In this document: piece after piece, positions 24,938 through 32,929 of the stretch
How positions within the stretch are numbered: the first letter of the stretch is position 1
How the letters are laid out: each line of letters begins with the position of its first letter
NCBI GenBank assembly: GCA_025358255.1
Contig: JANYKC010000057.1
Coordinates: forward strand, 111,126 to 175,125
Source of the DNA: Spirochaetaceae bacterium
GTDB lineage: Bacteria > Spirochaetota > Spirochaetia > Treponematales > Rectinemataceae
DNA length: 64,000 bases
Direction: 5' to 3'
The notes under the pieces: model-generated
The model's database searches: none
Told to the model about the DNA's origin: nothing
What the model saw: only the letters and a program-made list of their open reading frames with translations
Made by a program: the position numbers and the translations under genes

Positions 24938-25540
24938 ATGTTCAACAGCATCCGTGGACGGCTCAGCGAAAAGCGTGCCGATTCGATCTGCGTGGAGACC
25001 GGCGGCCTCGAATGGGAACTCGCCGTGCCTGCGCGTTCCATCGACGATTTCGGGCGCATCGGTGACGAGGTCCGCGCCTACACCTGGCTCCACCATTGGG
25101 AGGACGGGATGAGGCTTTTCGCTTTCCCCACTGAGCTGGAGCGCCAGGTCTTCCATGAGCTCATGAAGGTCGAGGGCATCGGCCCCAAGCAGGCGTTGCG
25201 TGTCCTCTCGGGCATCAGGCCGGAGGCATTGGAGATCGCGCTTGAGTCCGATGACCTTGTCGCGCTCCAGCGCATTCCCGGCGTCGGTCCAAAACTTGCC
25301 CAGAAGATGCTCCTTGCCCTCAAAGGCCGGCTTGTCAGGCCAGCGCCGGGTCTGGACGGACGAAGGGAAAAGACCGACACGGCCTGGGTGGACCTCGTCC
25401 GCGCCCTTGCGGACATGGGTTTTGACCGGAAGAGGGCGGAGAAAGCGGTGGCTGCCCTTGATGCCCAGGTGGAGGCCGGGCCGGAGAAGGAGCGAGAGCT
25501 TTTCCGGCGCGCCCTCCTTGAGCTTTCCTCGGGGTCCTGA
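24938..25540 (+). CDS. ruvA: Holliday junction branch-migration protein RuvA
   Basis: The 200-residue protein starts [12 protein letters not shown] with the OB-fold, has the tandem helix-hairpin-helix segments [16 protein letters not shown] (about 79-94) and [20 protein letters not shown] (about 113-132), and ends with the third domain ([22 protein letters not shown]). It targets RuvB to four-way junctions. The long in-frame extension upstream is not coding because a promoter with its -10 box six bases from the ATG overlaps it. ruvB begins in a TGATG overlap. Confidence 0.95.
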   Translation: MFNSIRGRLSEKRADSICVETGGLEWELAVPARSIDDFGRIGDEVRAYTWLHHWEDGMRLFAFPTELERQVFHELMKVEGIGPKQALRVLSGIRPEALEIALESDDLVALQRIPGVGPKLAQKMLLALKGRLVRPAPGLDGRREKTDTAWVDLVRALADMGFDRKRAEKAVAALDAQVEAGPEKERELFRRALLELSSGS

Positions 25541-26637
25541 TGATGGCACCGAGGAAAAAAACGGCCTCATCCGGAGCCCAGGCCGATGTTCCCGGCCCCG
25601 ATGGCGATGGAAATGGCTTCGAAGCGCTCCATCTCAACCCTTCCCACAATCCCCAGGAAGACGAGCGCGAGGGCTCACTCCGCCCTCGGGTCATGGCGGA
25701 ATTCCAGGGCCAGGCGCGGCTCAAGGAAAACCTGTCGCTCTTCATTTCCGCGGCAAGGAACCGCGAAGAGGCCCTTGATCACCTCTTCCTCATGGGCCCA
25801 CCCGGCCTCGGTAAGACGACGCTTGCCCAGGTGGTCGCCAACGAGCTCGGCGTCGAATTCAAGCCGACAAGCGCCCCAGCCCTGGACAAGCCGAAGGACC
25901 TTGCCGGCGTCCTCACGACGCTGCGGGACCGATCCGTTTTGTTCATCGACGAGATCCATAGGCTCAAGCCGGTCATTGAGGAGATGCTCTACATCGCGAT
26001 GGAGGACTACGAGCTCGATTGGATCATCGGCCAGGGACCCTCGGCCCGCACGGTGCGCGTCCCCGTGCCGCCCTTCACCCTCATCGGGGCGACGACCAAG
26101 CCAGGAGGCGTGTCGGCTCCCCTTTCCAGCCGCTTCGGGATCAGCCTCCGCTTCGGTTACTATGAAAAGGACGAGCTCGAGTCCGTGATCCGCCGCTCAG
26201 CGGCCATCCTTGGCGTCGAGATGGAAGGCGACGCGGCCAGCCTACTGGCGGCATCGAGCAGGGGAACGCCAAGGATAGCGAACCGCCTCCTTCGGCGCAT
26301 GAGGGATTTCGCCCAGGTCTCAGGGAAGGGGAAGGTGACCCGGGGCATCGTCATCGAGGGGCTTGCGCGCCTCGAGGTCGACCGCATCGGCCTGGAGCGC
26401 CTTGACCGGGACATCCTGCGGGCCATCATCACCAAGTATGGCGGCGGTCCCGTGGGCGCCGAGACCTTGGCCATAACCGTAGGCGAAGGCGTGGACGGCC
26501 TCGAGGATTACTACGAGCCCTTCCTCATCCAGGCGGGTTTCCTCGCGCGGACCCCGCGCGGCCGCGTGGCCACGCGGGCGGCCTACGAACACCTCGGACT
26601 GGAGATGCCGCGTGAAGACGGACGACTTCTCTTTTGA
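25540..26637 (+). CDS. ruvB: Holliday junction branch-migration helicase RuvB
   Basis: AAA+ motor of RuvAB. In the 365-residue protein Walker A is GPPGLGKTT (about 86-94), Walker B LFIDEIH, sensor I IGATT, the arginine-finger segment [12 protein letters not shown], and the C-terminal winged helix ends [15 protein letters not shown]. Residues 1-42 are an extra disordered acidic lead before the usual start [11 protein letters not shown]. The ATG overlaps the ruvA stop; ATG 25543 is an alternative. queA begins inside its last 26 bases, so ruvA-ruvB-queA are one transcript. Confidence 0.96.
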   Translation: MMAPRKKTASSGAQADVPGPDGDGNGFEALHLNPSHNPQEDEREGSLRPRVMAEFQGQARLKENLSLFISAARNREEALDHLFLMGPPGLGKTTLAQVVANELGVEFKPTSAPALDKPKDLAGVLTTLRDRSVLFIDEIHRLKPVIEEMLYIAMEDYELDWIIGQGPSARTVRVPVPPFTLIGATTKPGGVSAPLSSRFGISLRFGYYEKDELESVIRRSAAILGVEMEGDAASLLAASSRGTPRIANRLLRRMRDFAQVSGKGKVTRGIVIEGLARLEVDRIGLERLDRDILRAIITKYGGGPVGAETLAITVGEGVDGLEDYYEPFLIQAGFLARTPRGRVATRAAYEHLGLEMPREDGRLLF

Positions 26638-27658
26638 CCTGCCCGAGGAGCTGATCGCGCAGTTCCCTCCCGACCGCCGCGGCGAGTCGAGGCTCCTCGT
26701 GCTGGACCGGTCCACGGGAAGGCGGGAGCATGCCGCGATGTGCGATATGCCCAACTATATCGAAAAAGGCACCCTCATGGTCCTCAACGACTCGCGGGTG
26801 CGCAAGGCCAGGATCCATGCGCAGGCGCTGGACACGGGCGCGCGGGTGGAATTCCTCCTCTTGCGCCGCCTCGGCCCAGATACCTGGGAAGCCGCGTCCA
26901 CCAAGATGCGGAAGCAAAAGCCGGGAAGGCGCTACAGCTTTCCGCACGGCGTGGAAGGCGAGATCCTTGCAGGCGCAAAGGATACGGGAGGCGACGGCGC
27001 CACCCGCATCCTGCGGTTCAGTCCGCCCATCGACGATGCCTACCTTGATGGAGCGGGGCATATCCCGCTTCCGCCCTACATAAAGAGGACCGACGCGGCT
27101 GCGGACGCGGAGCGCTACCAGACCGTCTATGCCGCGGCCACGGGTTCCTCCGCCGCGCCGACCGCCGGCCTCCACTTCACCGAAGGGACACTGGCCGCCC
27201 TCGATGCCCGCGGGATAGAGCGGGCTTTCGTGACCCTCCATGTGGGACTGGGAACCTTCCTGCCCGTGCGAAGCGAGGATCTCGCGGGACATGTGATGCA
27301 TCTCGAGGAATACAGCGTGCCCGAAAGCACGGCTGCGGCGGTCGCCAAGGCGCGGAGGGAAGGCAGGCCCGTGCTCGCCGTCGGCACGACGAGCGTCCGG
27401 ACGCTTGAATCGGCATGGGTGGAGGAGGGCGGGGGATTCCTCAGGGCCGGGCCGGGCAGCACGAGGATCTTCATCGTCCCCGGCTATCGTTTCAAGGTGG
27501 TCGACCGGCTTTTCACCAATTTCCATACCCCCAGGTCGACACTCCTCATGCTCGTGTCGGCCTTTGCCGGCAAGGACCTCATCCTGGAGACCTATGCGGA
27601 GGCAGTCAGGGAGCGCTATCGCTTCTTCAGCTACGGTGACGCGATGCTGATCCGCTAA
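26612..27658 (+). CDS. queA: S-adenosylmethionine:tRNA ribosyltransferase-isomerase
   Basis: Adds the cyclopentene precursor to preQ1 at tRNA position 34 in queuosine synthesis; Tgt, which inserts preQ1, is encoded at 50377-51516. The 348-residue protein has [59 protein letters not shown] and [15 protein letters not shown]. The GTG start at 26612 overlaps ruvB by 26 bases. Its stop shares bases with the stop of the convergent gene at 27655. Confidence 0.96.
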   Translation: MKTDDFSFDLPEELIAQFPPDRRGESRLLVLDRSTGRREHAAMCDMPNYIEKGTLMVLNDSRVRKARIHAQALDTGARVEFLLLRRLGPDTWEAASTKMRKQKPGRRYSFPHGVEGEILAGAKDTGGDGATRILRFSPPIDDAYLDGAGHIPLPPYIKRTDAAADAERYQTVYAAATGSSAAPTAGLHFTEGTLAALDARGIERAFVTLHVGLGTFLPVRSEDLAGHVMHLEEYSVPESTAAAVAKARREGRPVLAVGTTSVRTLESAWVEEGGGFLRAGPGSTRIFIVPGYRFKVVDRLFTNFHTPRSTLLMLVSAFAGKDLILETYAEAVRERYRFFSYGDAMLIR

Positions 27659-28254
27659 TAGGTCGTGGAATCCATCTTGGCGAATTCCGAGCGCACCTTC
27701 GCGAGGCGGGCCAGCTCGCGGTCAAGTGTGGCCTTGTAGTCAAGGTCGCCTTCCTCGATGCGAGCCGCCTCGTTGACCCAGAATTCGCCCCCGGAAAGGA
27801 CGGTGAAGCGCATTTTCATGGCCTTGAGCGCCAGTTCCTTGGCCTCGGGCCAATACGAAAGGGCCGCGCGGTAGGCGCTTTCGGCGATTTTCAGCGTCTC
27901 CAGGTTGTCCGCCTTCCACGGGGCGTTGTAGAAGTAGGCCACGCGCTTGTCGAACTTCACGGCAAGGGCTATATGCTGCTCGATGAGCTTCAGGTCGATC
28001 TGCATATCCAACAGGTAGCGGTATCGTTCCCATTGCTTCTTGTCCTCGATGGTCGCGAGGGCATAGAGGGGATTGCAGAAATCCGCTTTCTTCGCTTTTT
28101 CCAGCCAGAAGATGTTCTCTATCGCGTCGTCAGGGTACTGAATGTAGTGCTCATGGTAGAGCTTCCAGTACTGTTCCTTGTAATAGACAGGATAGGCCGC
28201 GCCAAGGCAGGCGGCAACAAGGGAGATGAGGGCGACAAGGACCGACCTTCGCAT
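27655..28254 (-). CDS. secreted protein of unknown function
   Basis: About 199 residues from ATG 28254 (MRRSVLVALISL), with a signal peptide cleaved near AAY. A TTG at 28290 would add 12 residues. The mature part is helical and rich in Tyr, Trp, Lys and Glu (YKEQYWKLYHEHYIQYPDDAIENIFWLEKAKKADFC), with one Cys, and is not obviously TPR. Its stop codon shares bases with the queA stop. It lies 78 bases downstream of tmk on the same strand. A treponeme-conserved envelope protein is the best guess; I do not recognise a family. Confidence 0.75.
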   Translation of the reverse strand: MRRSVLVALISLVAACLGAAYPVYYKEQYWKLYHEHYIQYPDDAIENIFWLEKAKKADFCNPLYALATIEDKKQWERYRYLLDMQIDLKLIEQHIALAVKFDKRVAYFYNAPWKADNLETLKIAESAYRAALSYWPEAKELALKAMKMRFTVLSGGEFWVNEAARIEEGDLDYKATLDRELARLAKVRSEFAKMDSTTY

Positions 28255-28332
28255 ATCATCATCTATCGGCCACGCAAGGGTCGTATTCAAGCCCTGCCTA
28301 TTAAAAAAGCGAAACCCGAAACCTTGGCTCCC

Positions 28333-28980
28333 CTAAAGATGTTTACCTGTCATGGGTTCGATGCCGGCAAAGTCCCGAAGCGCCTCCATGATCGCGGCCG
28401 CGACTTCGGCGACGGGCCGTGACGCGTTCACGCGAAGGATCTTCATGCCCTGTCCCGAGAACTCCGTGAGGGTAGCCTCATAGGCCTCGCGGACCCGCTC
28501 CTGGGTGGGCCTGGTCTCGAAGATCTCCCGCTCGGCCCGGGCCTCGACGCGGTCCATGGCCAGGGAAGCGGGGAGGTCGAAGAATATGACAAGCTCGGGA
28601 AGGGGAAAAGCCGCGTTCAGCGCACGGGGGAGATCGTAACCGCAAGCCACTCCCTGGTAGGCCAGGCTGGAAAAAAGATAGCGGTCACAGACGATCAACT
28701 CGCCGCGTCCGAGGCGCACCATGATGCCTTCGGGACCGTAGAGATGTTCGTGGCGGTCAGCCGAGAAGAGCCGCGCAAGGGTTTCCGGCCGGGCGTCCAC
28801 TTCGCCCTTGAGCACTTGGCGAACGATGCGGCCGGTTGGGAGGGAGGTGGGCTCGCAGGTGACCCAATGGGGAATCCGCGCTTTTTCGAGCGCGGCTCCC
28901 AGGAGCCGGAGTTGGGTTGTCGTGCCCGCGCCATCGAGTCCCTCAAAAACGACAAAGCGCCGAAGCACAGGTCTGTTCAT
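28333..28980 (-). CDS. tmk: thymidylate kinase, P-loop lysine replaced by Thr
   Basis: Phosphorylates dTMP to dTDP. The 215-residue protein has the TMK layout: FEGLDGAGTTTQ P-loop, CEPTSLPTG, the DRHEHLYGP block, CDRYLFSSLAYQG and the LID-like RAEREIFETRP. In the P-loop Thr20 stands where the Walker Lys is almost always found (GxxGxGK), so GAGTTTQ replaces GxGKTTQ; the codon is ACG. This may be lineage-specific. The start at 28980 was chosen from family length; ATG 28989 is an alternative. It is divergent from bamA. Confidence 0.9.
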   Translation of the reverse strand: MNRPVLRRFVVFEGLDGAGTTTQLRLLGAALEKARIPHWVTCEPTSLPTGRIVRQVLKGEVDARPETLARLFSADRHEHLYGPEGIMVRLGRGELIVCDRYLFSSLAYQGVACGYDLPRALNAAFPLPELVIFFDLPASLAMDRVEARAEREIFETRPTQERVREAYEATLTEFSGQGMKILRVNASRPVAEVAAAIMEALRDFAGIEPMTGKHL

Positions 28981-29057
28981 GCCATCCATGGGCTCCAAGG
29001 TAGCCATAGCCGGGCGGTCTTTGCAAGCGGTGCCCCCGGCCGCAAGCCTCCACCCTC

Positions 29058-29087
29058 TTGTTCCCTCGGGACTTTTCCGTTTAGACT
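29058..29087 (+). promoter_or_regulatory. candidate promoter for bamA-skp
   Basis: TTGTTC (29058-29063) is 18 bases from TAGACT (29082-29087), about 90 bases before the bamA ATG. The leader also holds the palindrome TTGTGCACAA (29107-29116). Match quality is only fair. Confidence 0.35.
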
Positions 29088-29179
29088 CGACATTCGGCGT
29101 CGGGTTTTGTGCACAATGCCGTTCACCATCGACTCGGGCGCCGGCCGCTTTTGCCCGGCCCGTTTTCGTGAGGAGTACC

Positions 29180-31705
29180 ATGAAGCGATCTGCAAGTATC
29201 CTGGCCTTCGCCCTCTGCCTCGTCGGGGCATTTTCCCAGGAGGCTGATGTCGACTGGTTCTGGGGTAAACCGATCTCGGCGATTGAGTGGATCGGCGCCA
29301 CCCACGCTGACAAGAACGAGCTCGACGCGACGGTGAAGCCCTTTGTCGGCAAGAGCCTGACCGAAGAAATGTGGAGCAGCCTCCAGGCCCAGGTCTATGC
29401 CCTCGACTGGTTCGAGACCATCGAGCCGGCCGCCTTCCCCGGCGATGCGGCCAGGACCAAGGTCCTCATAAAATTCACGGTCAAGGAAAAAGCGGCGGTG
29501 ACGGGCATCCTGATCTCCGGCAATTCGGGGCTCCGCACCACCGAGATCCTCGATGTCGTCCAGGAGAAAGTCGGCGATATTTTCAGCCTCTCGAAGAGCA
29601 AGCTCGACATGCTCGCGGTGAAGAAGCTCTACCTCGACAAGGGCTATCCCGACGCCAAGATCACGTCCTCCACGACCGCCACGGACTTGGGCGTTTCCCT
29701 GACCTTTTTCGTGGACGAGGGCAGCCTCGTCGCCATCAAGGAAATCCGTTTCCAGGGCCTCAGCGCGTTCAAGGATTCGACGATCCGGAACCAGCTGGAG
29801 CTCAAGGCAGTGGCTTTCCTCCAGCCTGGCACCTTCCAGGAATCGAAACTCGAGAGTGACAAGCAGAAGGTCATCGCCTATTACCGGAAGCGCGGCTATG
29901 CCGACGCGACCATCGTGGATGTGACCCGCAGCCTGGAAAAGGATGCCAAGACCGACCGGAACCTCCTTGTCCTGACCTTCGTGCTGAACGAAGGCAAGCA
30001 ATGGCTGTATGGCGGCATTTCCTTCGCGGGGAACAAGGTATTTGGAGAGGCCAGGCTCCAGTCCTTCTTCGCCCAGAAAAAGGGAGCCATCCTCGATGTC
30101 ACCAAGCTGCTTACGGAAAAACAGGCGATGGATGACCTGTACTACGAAAACGGCTATATATTCAACGTCATTGATTTGAAGGAAGTCCGGGACAGCCAGG
30201 CGCGGAGCATCGTATATTCGGTCACCGTCACCGAACGTGACCGGGCCCATATCGAAAGCATCTCCTTCAAGGGCAACAGCAGGACCCAGGACATGGTGCT
30301 GGCCAGGGAAATTCCCCTGGAGGTTGGCGATGTCTTTTCAAAGGCCAAGATCATCGAAGGCCTTCGCAACCTCTATAACCTGCAGTTCTTCTCGGCGATC
30401 GAACCCCAGCTCCTCCCTGGCAGCGACGAGAACCTCATGGATCTCGTCATCTCGGTGGAGGAGCAAAGCACCGCCGATATACAATTTGGCGTGACCCTCT
30501 CAGGTCTGGGCGCCAATGCGAGTTCCAGCACCTTCCCGTTGTCGGGCCTCATCAAGTGGAACGAGAAGAATTTCCAGGGGAAGGGACAGAACCTCGGCGT
30601 GGAACTCAATGCCTCGCCGACTGCCCAGACCGTGAGCCTGACCTACGGCGACAGCTGGCTCTTCGGGAAGCGCATTTCCGGCGGCCTCAACCTTGCGTTT
30701 GACCATAAATTCCTGACGACCAACCAGGATCTCCTCGATCCGATCTTCGACACCGGAGTGCCGGATCCCTACATCTCCGCCAGCCAGTATGCCGACTCGA
30801 CCACGACCATATCCGATGACTACAAGATGCCCTACGAGTACCTTTCGCTCACCCTCGGAGCCACGGGTGGCTATAGCCGCCACACCACCTTCGGAGACCT
30901 GGGATTCAGCCTTGGTTTCGCGTCGAGCCTCGGCCTTACCGAGTACGACACGGCAAAATACCGTCCGGCATCGAAGGATGTACGGGAAATCGTGAATGTC
31001 CCCCAGTGGACAAACAAGATTCCCTTTCGTGCCTACCTGAACAACCTGGACCTCTGGTACAACCCCGGATCGGGCTATTACGCAAGCCAGAAGCTGACCT
31101 TCGCCGGGATCAGCTCCATCGAGTCCCAGCACTACATCCGCTCGGACAGTCGTCTTGACGCCTTCGTCACCCTCTTCAACATCCCGGTATTCGAGGGATG
31201 GAACCTCAAATGGGTGCTCGGCGGACACAGCGCCCTCAACGTCATGCTTCCCCAGAGCCCCGGCGGAACGGCCCAGGTGAGCCCTTCGGACGATATCCAC
31301 ATCGACGGGACCTTTGTCGGACGCGGCTGGACCAGCCTCTACGCCTACGAGGATGGAAGGGCCCTTTGGGACAATTGGCTGGAACTCCGCATGCCCATCT
31401 TCGACGAGTATTTCTGGCTCGACGGTTTCCTCGATGTCGATGCCCTCCAGACCTCGAGCGGCCTTGTCCAGATCGGGGACTCCTCCACGAGCATCGACAA
31501 GACCAAGGCCACCTTCTCGGAACTCGGCTGGAACAACCTGGCCATGAGCATGGGATTCGGCATCCGCTTCACCATTCCCCAGTTCCCCTTCCGCTTCTAT
31601 TTCGCGAAGCGTTTCGCCTTCGACGGCAGCACGATCAACTGGACGCCCGCGGGATCCGACGGCGGCATGGATTTCGTAATCAGCATCAGCCAGTCATTGA
31701 ATTAA
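29180..31705 (+). CDS. bamA: outer-membrane assembly factor BamA (Omp85)
   Basis: Inserts beta-barrel proteins into the outer membrane. The 841-residue protein starts MKRSASILAFALCLVGAFSQ, a signal peptide, with GAGGAG upstream of the ATG. Five POTRA domains follow to about residue 420 (repeats such as VTGILISGNSGLRTTEIL, AHIESISFKGNSRTQDMVL). A 16-strand barrel fills the rest, with the L6 signature GTFVGRGWTSL near 712 (VRGF/Y motif variant) and a C-terminus ending SISQSLN rather than the usual aromatic. The gene order bamA-skp-STAS-mutS recalls Treponema pallidum (TP0326-0328). Confidence 0.95.
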   Translation: MKRSASILAFALCLVGAFSQEADVDWFWGKPISAIEWIGATHADKNELDATVKPFVGKSLTEEMWSSLQAQVYALDWFETIEPAAFPGDAARTKVLIKFTVKEKAAVTGILISGNSGLRTTEILDVVQEKVGDIFSLSKSKLDMLAVKKLYLDKGYPDAKITSSTTATDLGVSLTFFVDEGSLVAIKEIRFQGLSAFKDSTIRNQLELKAVAFLQPGTFQESKLESDKQKVIAYYRKRGYADATIVDVTRSLEKDAKTDRNLLVLTFVLNEGKQWLYGGISFAGNKVFGEARLQSFFAQKKGAILDVTKLLTEKQAMDDLYYENGYIFNVIDLKEVRDSQARSIVYSVTVTERDRAHIESISFKGNSRTQDMVLAREIPLEVGDVFSKAKIIEGLRNLYNLQFFSAIEPQLLPGSDENLMDLVISVEEQSTADIQFGVTLSGLGANASSSTFPLSGLIKWNEKNFQGKGQNLGVELNASPTAQTVSLTYGDSWLFGKRISGGLNLAFDHKFLTTNQDLLDPIFDTGVPDPYISASQYADSTTTISDDYKMPYEYLSLTLGATGGYSRHTTFGDLGFSLGFASSLGLTEYDTAKYRPASKDVREIVNVPQWTNKIPFRAYLNNLDLWYNPGSGYYASQKLTFAGISSIESQHYIRSDSRLDAFVTLFNIPVFEGWNLKWVLGGHSALNVMLPQSPGGTAQVSPSDDIHIDGTFVGRGWTSLYAYEDGRALWDNWLELRMPIFDEYFWLDGFLDVDALQTSSGLVQIGDSSTSIDKTKATFSELGWNNLAMSMGFGIRFTIPQFPFRFYFAKRFAFDGSTINWTPAGSDGGMDFVISISQSLN

Positions 31706-31721
31706 GCAAGGAGTGCTCGGC

Positions 31722-32279
31722 ATGAAGAAAGCGCGTGGACTCTTCCCGGTTGCCTTCATCCTCGTCATGGCGTTCGCTACGGCTGGGCAGGCCTTCGCCC
31801 AGCAGATCACGAGGATAGCCGTCATCGACCTGCAGAAGGTCATCATGGCCTATTCGAAGGACGGTGCCGCCTTCAAGGACTTCGAGCTCCGCAAGACCCA
31901 GATCCAGGTCGAGATCGACAAGATGGCCGAGGAGATCAAGCGGCTCCAGCTCCAGAAGGTGGACGCGGACAAGTCCGGCGACAGGCAGAAGTCGATGAAG
32001 ATCGAGAGCGACATCTACCAGAAGACCGAGTACCTGCGCGACTTTGTCCGGGCAAAACAGGCCGAACTCGATGACCAGGCTAAAAAACTCTCGTCCTCGA
32101 GCGAGTTTGTCCAGCAGGTATACCGGCAGATCCAGGCCATCTCAGAAACCCAGGGCTATTCCATCGTCCTCAACCTGAAGAGCGCGGATTCCGTGATCAG
32201 CGCGGTTGTCTGGTACTCCTCGATGATCGACATCACCGACCAGGTGATCCAGGCCCTCTCCCCCAAGTCGACGCCCTAG
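31722..32279 (+). CDS. skp: OmpH/Skp-family periplasmic chaperone
   Basis: A 185-residue protein with a signal peptide (cleaved after AFA near residue 26) and ITRIAVIDLQKVI, the typical OmpH first strand, then a long charged coiled coil (about 55-130) forming the chaperone arms, and a C-terminal strand region. It would guard unfolded outer-membrane proteins for BamA, whose gene lies 16 bases upstream. AAGGAG is eight bases before ATG 31722. A bidirectional-type terminator follows. Confidence 0.92.
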   Translation: MKKARGLFPVAFILVMAFATAGQAFAQQITRIAVIDLQKVIMAYSKDGAAFKDFELRKTQIQVEIDKMAEEIKRLQLQKVDADKSGDRQKSMKIESDIYQKTEYLRDFVRAKQAELDDQAKKLSSSSEFVQQVYRQIQAISETQGYSIVLNLKSADSVISAVVWYSSMIDITDQVIQALSPKSTP

Positions 32280-32307
32280 AAGCCGCGATTCCCCTGGGAA
32301 ACGGAAA

Positions 32308-32339
32308 AAGCGCGCCAGCAAGCCGGCGCGCTTTTTTTT
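32308..32339. terminator. intrinsic terminator between skp and the STAS gene
   Basis: AAGCGCGCC (32308-32316) pairs with GGCGCGCTT (32325-32333) and a run of eight T ends at 32339. A run of A (32305-32309) on the left makes a poly-U for the minus strand too, so it can serve both convergent genes. Confidence 0.9.
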
Positions 32340-32362
32340 CCGCTGGTGGCGAGCCTCTGGCC

Positions 32363-32860
32363 CTAGGTGGCACCGGCGTCTTTTCCCAGGGAGTCTTTCA
32401 GCGCCTTGGTGAGGGTGGCAAAGCGGGATTTGTTTTCCTCGGAAATCTCGCTGAGCTCCCCATGGGCGTTGAGGAGGAATTCGGCCGTAGCCCGTGGACC
32501 CGGCCCAATGGCTTCCATGGGCTCCGGGAAACGCTTTTCCTCGTCCGAGAGCTCGACGAGCCTAAGGACGCCGATGGTCTTGAGAAGGCCCATGCAGGTC
32601 GGGTTCACATGGAGGAGGAGGACGGGCTTGCCGCTCTTGGCCTTGAAACGCTTGTTGACCCCGACAATGAGGCCCAGGAAGGTCGAATCCATGTATTCGC
32701 AGGAGCGGAGGTCGAAGAACACACCCGCTACGCTTTCTTCGCCGTCGAGGCGGGCGAAGGCCCTCGCCTTGAGTTCGGGACAGAGGGCTGCGGTCATATG
32801 GCCGAGGACCTTGATGAAGAGCTCACCACCCGACTCGCCATAATAGACGGCTTCTTCCAT
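32363..32860 (-). CDS. STAS-domain protein (anti-sigma-factor antagonist type)
   Basis: A 165-residue protein with an N-terminal STAS fold: DLRSCEYMDSTFLGLIVG holds the phosphorylatable Ser59 of SpoIIAA/RsbV-like antagonists. The last 60 residues are an extra helical tail (ATAEFLLNAHGELSEISEENKSRF). The ATG at 32860 has AAGGAG eight bases upstream; the longer frame from 32959 is less likely. It lies between bamA-skp and mutS. The kinase and phosphatase partners are not in the window, so its target sigma factor is unknown. Confidence 0.85.
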   Translation of the reverse strand: MEEAVYYGESGGELFIKVLGHMTAALCPELKARAFARLDGEESVAGVFFDLRSCEYMDSTFLGLIVGVNKRFKAKSGKPVLLLHVNPTCMGLLKTIGVLRLVELSDEEKRFPEPMEAIGPGPRATAEFLLNAHGELSEISEENKSRFATLTKALKDSLGKDAGAT

Positions 32861-32891
32861 GGGCCGGTCTCCTTCGAATTTCGTCTTCTTC

Positions 32892-32920
32892 TTGTAGAGT
32901 AAAGCGTCGCCCACTATAAT
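32892..32920 (+). promoter_or_regulatory. sigma-70 promoter for mutS-comF, near-leaderless
   Basis: TTGTAG (32892-32897) is 17 bases from a perfect TATAAT (32915-32920). Nine bases separate it from the mutS ATG at 32930, leaving at most a three-base leader and no Shine-Dalgarno. Confidence 0.7.
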
Positions 32921-32929
32921 GCAACGCCT

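Noticed and set aside
25055..25500. continuation of the vWA relic on the minus strand opposite ruvA
   Set aside because: The open frame continues there, but it is antisense to ruvA and shows no vWA sequence beyond 24832.
29107..29116. TTGTGCACAA palindrome before bamA as an operator
   Set aside because: A single 10-base palindrome without a second copy or known regulator is too weak for a separate call.
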